Shown here one piece after another: positions 59,848 to 64,000 of a stretch of DNA of 64,000 nt. Each line of letters starts with the position of its first letter. The first letter of the stretch is position 1. Position numbers and translations under genes: made by a program. This DNA is from an uncultured Hoeflea sp. (GTDB lineage Bacteria; Pseudomonadota; Alphaproteobacteria; Rhizobiales; Rhizobiaceae), in contig NZ_CANMVK010000001.1 in NCBI RefSeq assembly GCF_947501405.1, forward strand, positions 1,488,001 to 1,552,000, in the 5' to 3' direction. The notes beneath the pieces were generated by a model that was not told the DNA's origin, made no database searches, and saw only the letters and a list, made by a program, of their open reading frames with translations.

Positions 59848-60164
59848 GCCCGCCTTTCACAACGGACAACACGGTACACCCGGAAACGGTAAAAACACCA
59901 CTTAAAAGTGCAACAAGACCACATGAGCGGCAGAATCGACCAGTATCGGATACGAGCCTGTATTTGTTGGTTTTCGTCCGCGTTTCCAACGCCTTAACCA
60001 GATGGTGCGGTCACTTTCGTCGATTGGGTGCCGGTGCGTGCGGCAACGCACAATTAGCCATGAGCATAGCTTGGCAGGGTCGGGTAAATCATATAGCTAA
60101 CCCGTGACGGTCATCCAAGGCGCCGGTTAAAGCCCCGACGCTTGCATTTGTGGAAGGACATGCC
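59848..60164. other. Divergent spacer between comEC and gltA
   Basis: 317 bp with no gene. It holds the presumed promoters for both genes. In related genomes I recall gltX between comEC and gltA; there is no trace of it here. No repeat or hairpin of note. Confidence 0.5.
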
Positions 60165-61454
60165 ATGGCAGACAAGAACGCAAAACTCATCCTGGGCGAA
60201 AACGAGGTCGACCTTGCGGTCAAAACCGGAACCATCGGCCCAGACGTCGTCGATATCGGTGCGCTGTACAAGCACACCGGTGCGTTCACCTACGATCCGG
60301 GCTTCACTTCCACAGCATCATGCGAATCCAAGATCACCTTTATCGATGGCGATGAGGGTGTGCTTCTGCATCGTGGCTATCCGATCGACCAACTGGCCGA
60401 GCATGGCGACTTTCTCGAAGTCTGCTACCTGCTGCTTTATGGTGAATTGCCCACGGCCAACCAGAAGGCTGATTTCGATTACCGCGTAACGCGCCACACA
60501 ATGGTGCATGAGCAGATGAGCCGGTTCTTCACCGGATTTCGCCGCGACGCCCACCCGATGGCGGTGATGTGCGGCTGCGTCGGCGCACTGTCGGCCTTCT
60601 ATCATGATTCAACCGACATCACCGATCCGCATCAGCGCATGGTCGCCTCGATGCGGATGATTGCCAAAATGCCGACACTGGCCGCAATGGCCTATAAATA
60701 TCACATCGGCCAGCCCTTCGTGTATCCCAAGAACGATCTCGATTACGCATCCAATTTCCTGCGCATGTGCTTTGCCGTGCCGTGTGAGGAATACGAGGTC
60801 AATCCGGTTCTTTCACGTGCGATGGACCGGATTTTCATCCTGCATGCCGATCATGAGCAGAACGCCTCGACGTCGACGGTGCGGCTTGCGGGCTCGTCGG
60901 GTGCCAACCCGTTCGCCTGTATTGCTGCCGGCATCGCCTGTCTGTGGGGTCCCGCCCATGGCGGCGCCAACGAGGCGGCGCTCAACATGCTGGCCGAGAT
61001 CGGTCACGTCGACAACATTCCGGAATATGTGGCGCGCGCCAAGGACAAGGACGATCCGTTCCGGCTGATGGGCTTTGGTCACCGCGTCTACAAGAACTAC
61101 GACCCGCGCGCCAAGATCATGCAAAAGACCACCCACGAAGTGCTGGGTGAGCTCGGCATCAAGGACGATCCGCTGCTCGAAGTGGCAATGGAACTCGAGC
61201 GCATGGCGCTGACCGACAGCTACTTCATCGAAAAGAAGCTCTATCCGAACATCGACTTCTATTCGGGCATCACGCTCAAGGCACTGGGTTTCCCCACCAC
61301 CATGTTCACGGTGCTGTTCGCGCTGGCGCGCACAGTGGGATGGATCGCGCAGTGGAGCGAAATGATCGAGGATCCGAGCCAGCGCATCGGCCGTCCGCGC
61401 CAGCTCTATACCGGCGAAGCCGCACGCGACTATGTGCCGGTGTCCAAGCGCTGA
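60165..61454 (+). CDS. gltA: Citrate synthase (type II)
   Basis: 429 residues, hexameric Gram-negative type. Motifs: [42 protein letters not shown] with a catalytic His, [11 protein letters not shown] with the second His, [15 protein letters not shown], and the terminal Asp region YPNIDFYSG. The ATG at 60165 follows GGAAGGA. Transcription ends at the strong hairpin beyond the stop. Confidence 0.98.
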   Translation: MADKNAKLILGENEVDLAVKTGTIGPDVVDIGALYKHTGAFTYDPGFTSTASCESKITFIDGDEGVLLHRGYPIDQLAEHGDFLEVCYLLLYGELPTANQKADFDYRVTRHTMVHEQMSRFFTGFRRDAHPMAVMCGCVGALSAFYHDSTDITDPHQRMVASMRMIAKMPTLAAMAYKYHIGQPFVYPKNDLDYASNFLRMCFAVPCEEYEVNPVLSRAMDRIFILHADHEQNASTSTVRLAGSSGANPFACIAAGIACLWGPAHGGANEAALNMLAEIGHVDNIPEYVARAKDKDDPFRLMGFGHRVYKNYDPRAKIMQKTTHEVLGELGIKDDPLLEVAMELERMALTDSYFIEKKLYPNIDFYSGITLKALGFPTTMFTVLFALARTVGWIAQWSEMIEDPSQRIGRPRQLYTGEAARDYVPVSKR

Positions 61455-61485
61455 ATTCAGCCCCGGACCACTTCCAGAATCGAAG

Positions 61486-61509
61486 AAAGCGCCCTCGGGC
61501 GCTTTTTTT
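61486..61509 (+). terminator. Rho-independent terminator after gltA
   Basis: Stem AAAGCGCC / GGCGCTTT, CTCG tetraloop, followed by TTTTTTT on the plus strand. It lies 32 bp past the gltA stop and about 46 bp past the convergent lpxB stop. Confidence 0.92.
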
Positions 61510-61554
61510 GTTCCTGTGTCGCGATTTGTCCCGGTAATGCGGCTCGATGGTTGA

Positions 61555-62718
61555 TCAGCGGCCGATCACTTCAAGCAGCGTTCTGGCGGCGAGCAGGGAG
61601 GCCGGTTCGTCGGTTTGCATACGAGCGCGGACCAGATCGAAATCCGCCAGAATGGCGGCGCGATGCAAGGTATCGCGGGACAATTGATCGGCAAGCCGCG
61701 CCAGTCGTTCAGCGCGAACCTGATTGTCATAGAATTCCTGGACGGCGACACGGCCGGAAATCATGTTGGGCAAAGCGCCGGTCCAACTGGTAATCATGTT
61801 GAACAACACCCGCGCCACAGGATCGAGCCTGTAGGACGACATGTGCGGCACGCCGGCCAGTGCGAGCTCGAGCAGCACCGTTCCGGAAGCTGCGATGGCG
61901 ACATCGGCTTGGCCGAACGCCTCCCATTTGGCAGCCTCGCCGGTCACAATCCGGCAGTCGAAATCCCAGTCCAGAGCCTTGTCGCGGATTGCCCGCTCCA
62001 CATGCGGGGCTGCCGGCAGTACGAAAGTCATCTGAGGATTAAGTTCGATGAGCCGAGCCGCAGCGCTGGCGAACACATCCGTCAGACGGGCAATTTCGCC
62101 GCGCCGCGAACCGGGAAGGATCAGGCACAGCGGCGGGGCATCGCTTGGAATGGTGCTTTCGCGGCGCGCGGCTTGGGATTTCTGAGCGGCGATCAGTCCG
62201 GAATCGTCCAGGAGCCGGTGCCCGACATAGGTCAGCGGCGGCCCGCCGAGGCTGGCGACAATTTCCGGCTCGAAAGGAAAGATCGACAACACATGATCGA
62301 CATAGGCGCGCATGGCGGGCGCGCGCTCAGGCTTCCAGGCCCAGACCGTCGGGCAGACATAATTGATGATCTTGAGTCCCGGTAGAGCCTTGCGGACCTT
62401 TTTGGCGACGCGATGGCTGAAATCGGGGCTGTCGATGATCAATAGGCAATCAGGCCGTGCGGCGATGATCGCGTCCGCGGTTTGGTCGATGCGTCTGATC
62501 AGCCGCGGCAACCGCGCGATAACCGCGGAAAACCCGATGATCGATAATTCGCTGTAATCGAACAACGAAACCAGGCCCTCGTTGATCAGCTGCTCACCGC
62601 CTACGCCGATCAGCTCCGGGCGCTGCCCGGTCATTTCGGTCAGGGCGCGGACCAGATCTCCGCCCAGAATATCGCCGGAAGGCTCGCCGGCCACGACCGC
62701 CAGGCGCAGGGCGCTCAT
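61555..62718 (-). CDS. lpxB: Lipid-A-disaccharide synthase
   Basis: Glycosyltransferase joining UDP-2,3-diacylglucosamine and lipid X in lipid A synthesis, 387 residues. N-terminal VVAGEPSGDILGGDLVRAL, VCPTVWAWKPERAPAMRAYVDHVL, YVGHRLLDD and PGSRRGEIARL are signature segments. It overlaps lpxI by 4 bp. The convergent gltA terminator separates it from gltA. Confidence 0.96.
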   Translation of the reverse strand: MSALRLAVVAGEPSGDILGGDLVRALTEMTGQRPELIGVGGEQLINEGLVSLFDYSELSIIGFSAVIARLPRLIRRIDQTADAIIAARPDCLLIIDSPDFSHRVAKKVRKALPGLKIINYVCPTVWAWKPERAPAMRAYVDHVLSIFPFEPEIVASLGGPPLTYVGHRLLDDSGLIAAQKSQAARRESTIPSDAPPLCLILPGSRRGEIARLTDVFASAAARLIELNPQMTFVLPAAPHVERAIRDKALDWDFDCRIVTGEAAKWEAFGQADVAIAASGTVLLELALAGVPHMSSYRLDPVARVLFNMITSWTGALPNMISGRVAVQEFYDNQVRAERLARLADQLSRDTLHRAAILADFDLVRARMQTDEPASLLAARTLLEVIGR

Positions 62719-63602
62719 AGTGTGTCCTTTGTGTAGCCGAACGGGATGATCCCGGTCACGAACAGCCCGAGCCGGTCGGCTTCGGCAATCGCCTCGTCGC
62801 GATCAAGAACCAGCGATCGCCCGGCTTCAAGCGCGATCCCGGCCAGGCCGGCCGCATGGGCGTTGATTACCGTCTCCGGGCCGATCGAGGGCAGATCGGC
62901 GCGCTCGTCCTGGGTGGGCTTGCACATCTTTGCCAGAACTCCGCGTGCGCCGGTGCGAAGCCTGCCGTTCGCCCTGAGCTCGGCCACCCGCGCAAGCATC
63001 GCATCAGTGCCTTCAAGCCCCTCGAGCGCCACCACACGTCCGCCGGCAGATACCGCGCCCTGGCCGATGTCAAGCCGGCCCAGCGCCAGTGCGGCGTCAA
63101 TGGCGGCAGTCATGTCGGATCTGTCGGCCGCCCGCGGCCCGTGCCGGCCCAGCGGCCCCTCCGCGCCGAGCAGTCCGGGCGCAATTTCCTGAGCACCCAA
63201 TACGCGCACCCCGTGGTTTTCTAGCACGCGGATCGCGGCGCGCAGGACACTGTCGTCTCCGCCCGAAAGCAGCGCCTTGAGCGCCGACGGGGCAGCCCTC
63301 AGGGAGGCCCAGGTGGGCCGAATGTCGGCCAGCCGCGGGCGCCGGGCAATGCCGCCGGCCATCACCACAGCGCCGATCTGCTCGCGCCGTAACAGCGCCG
63401 AGACCTCGGCCAGATTGCCGATCGGCACCTGCGCATGGTCGAAATCCGTCCAGTCCTGGTCGGCTTCGCCTTCAATGGCGAGAATGAAAGGGTCGCTCGC
63501 TTGTTCGCGCGCCGCGCGGGCGACAATCAGCGGAAACCGGCCCCTGCCCGCCAGGATCGCCAAGCGTCCGGGAAAGCTCGGCACGGACGCTGCGGCGGAC
63601 AC
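62715..63602 (-). CDS. lpxI: UDP-2,3-diacylglucosamine pyrophosphatase LpxI
   Basis: Releases UMP to give lipid X, 295 residues. It is the alphaproteobacterial replacement for LpxH, with RLAILAGRGRFPLIVARAA at the start, GAVVMAGGIARRP, DDSVLRAAIRVLE and KMCKPTQDERADLPSIGPETV, all LpxI features. It starts 5 bp after lpxA and overlaps lpxB by 4 bp, matching the lpxA-lpxI-lpxB order. Confidence 0.95.
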   Translation of the reverse strand: MSAAASVPSFPGRLAILAGRGRFPLIVARAAREQASDPFILAIEGEADQDWTDFDHAQVPIGNLAEVSALLRREQIGAVVMAGGIARRPRLADIRPTWASLRAAPSALKALLSGGDDSVLRAAIRVLENHGVRVLGAQEIAPGLLGAEGPLGRHGPRAADRSDMTAAIDAALALGRLDIGQGAVSAGGRVVALEGLEGTDAMLARVAELRANGRLRTGARGVLAKMCKPTQDERADLPSIGPETVINAHAAGLAGIALEAGRSLVLDRDEAIAEADRLGLFVTGIIPFGYTKDTL

Positions 63603-63607
63603 CGGAG

Positions 63608-64000
63608 TCAGCCCCGCTGTCCCCGGGCCGGAGACGACAGAGCGCGTTCGCTTTCAGCGTCAATAAAGCTGATGATGTCGGCCACGGCCGGATTGAGATC
63701 AGTCTGGGCGCGCACGCGGGCGATGTTTTCGCGGATCGGGCTCGCGGGATCGAAGATGGTCTTGTAGGCCCGGCGCACGGCGTGGATCGACGGGCGGTCA
63801 AATCCGGATCGCTGCATACCGATGATGTTGAGCCCCATCAACACACCCGGGTTGCCGTTGAGCATGCCATAGGGAATGACATCATTGCTCACCGCCGCCA
63901 ATCCACCGATGAACGCATGATGGCCAATGCGGGTGAACTGATGCACGGCTGCGCCGCCACCCATGATGACCCGATCTCCAACGGTGACATGCCCGGCGAG
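63608..64000 (-). CDS. lpxA: UDP-N-acetylglucosamine acyltransferase LpxA, C-terminal part (runs off right edge)
   Basis: 131 codons are visible, open to the window edge. The left-handed beta-helix repeat [24 protein letters not shown] is followed by [23 protein letters not shown] and the C-terminal helical domain. LpxA performs the first lipid A acylation. The usual catalytic His region lies upstream, outside the window. It is followed by lpxI after 5 bp. Confidence 0.94.
   Translation of the reverse strand, partial: LAGHVTVGDRVIMGGGAAVHQFTRIGHHAFIGGLAAVSNDVIPYGMLNGNPGVLMGLNIIGMQRSGFDRPSIHAVRRAYKTIFDPASPIRENIARVRAQTDLNPAVADIISFIDAESERALSSPARGQRG

Noticed and set aside
59696-59989. Possible lipoprotein gene (97 codons with a VSGC-like lipobox)
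   Set aside because: It overlaps the first 150 bp of comEC in another frame, and its second half is a shadow of that gene.

Overview
The window reads as a chromosomal segment of an alphaproteobacterium of the order Hyphomicrobiales (Rhizobiales), probably a marine or soil relative of Hoeflea or Phyllobacteriaceae. The basis is gene order and protein character: ntrY-ntrC-ntrB-dusB, ispDF fusion, lipA, lpd, pdhC-pdhB-pdhA with a lipoyl domain on E1 beta, ftsB, eno, kdsA, pyrG, secG, tpiA, ppiD, trpD-trpC-moaC-moeA, lexA, comEC, gltA and lpxB-lpxI-lpxA follow the order I recall from Sinorhizobium and its relatives. The lexA promoter carries a GAAC-N7-GAAC box, the alphaproteobacterial form. Codon use is GC-rich throughout. 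The genus is inference.

Layout. 1-4.3 kb: nitrogen two-component genes and dusB, leftward. 4.5-6.3 kb: ispDF and pncC/cinA, rightward. 6.2-15.7 kb: a leftward lipoate and pyruvate dehydrogenase block (pdhA, pdhB, pdhC, a SGNH hydrolase, a DUF465 protein, a GNAT enzyme, lpd, two small membrane proteins, lipA, a Coq10/START protein), headed by ftsB. 15.9-28 kb: eno, a chemoreceptor, kdsA with a VOC protein, a D-Ala-D-Ala carboxypeptidase, a small secreted protein, a metallophosphoesterase, pyrG, secG, tpiA and a PilZ-like protein. 28.4-34 kb: ppiD-like foldase, then the overlapping trpD-trpC-moaC-moeA genes.

34.06-55.5 kb is a carbohydrate/sugar-acid island between moeA and lexA, genes that I recall as neighbours in related genomes. 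Its left part is a 14.7-kb single-strand run, in transcription order: RbsA/RbsC/RbsB-type transporter, a second ribose-type transporter with a LuxP-like binding protein, a LacI-family regulator, a CUT1 (MsmX/UgpC-type) transporter, a cytochrome b561, an SMP-30 lactonase and a GlcG/HbpS protein. Its right part encodes gluconate, ketogluconate and idonate metabolism: L-idonate 5-dehydrogenase, 2-ketoacid (2-ketogluconate) reductase, 5-ketogluconate reductase, gluconokinase, a beta-hydroxyacid dehydrogenase and a small barrel-like protein. All three LacI-family regulators resemble enteric GntR/IdnR, and near-identical TGTTACCGGTAACA-type palindromes lie in four intergenic regions, so the island probably forms one regulon around sugar acids that feed into 6-phosphogluconate.

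55.5-64 kb returns to core genes: a 0.7-kb spacer holding the LexA boxes, lexA, comEC, gltA, lpxB, lpxI and the 3' part of lpxA, which runs off the right edge. No tRNA, rRNA, insertion sequence, integrase or CRISPR array was recognised. All calls come from reading the sequence; no database search was possible.
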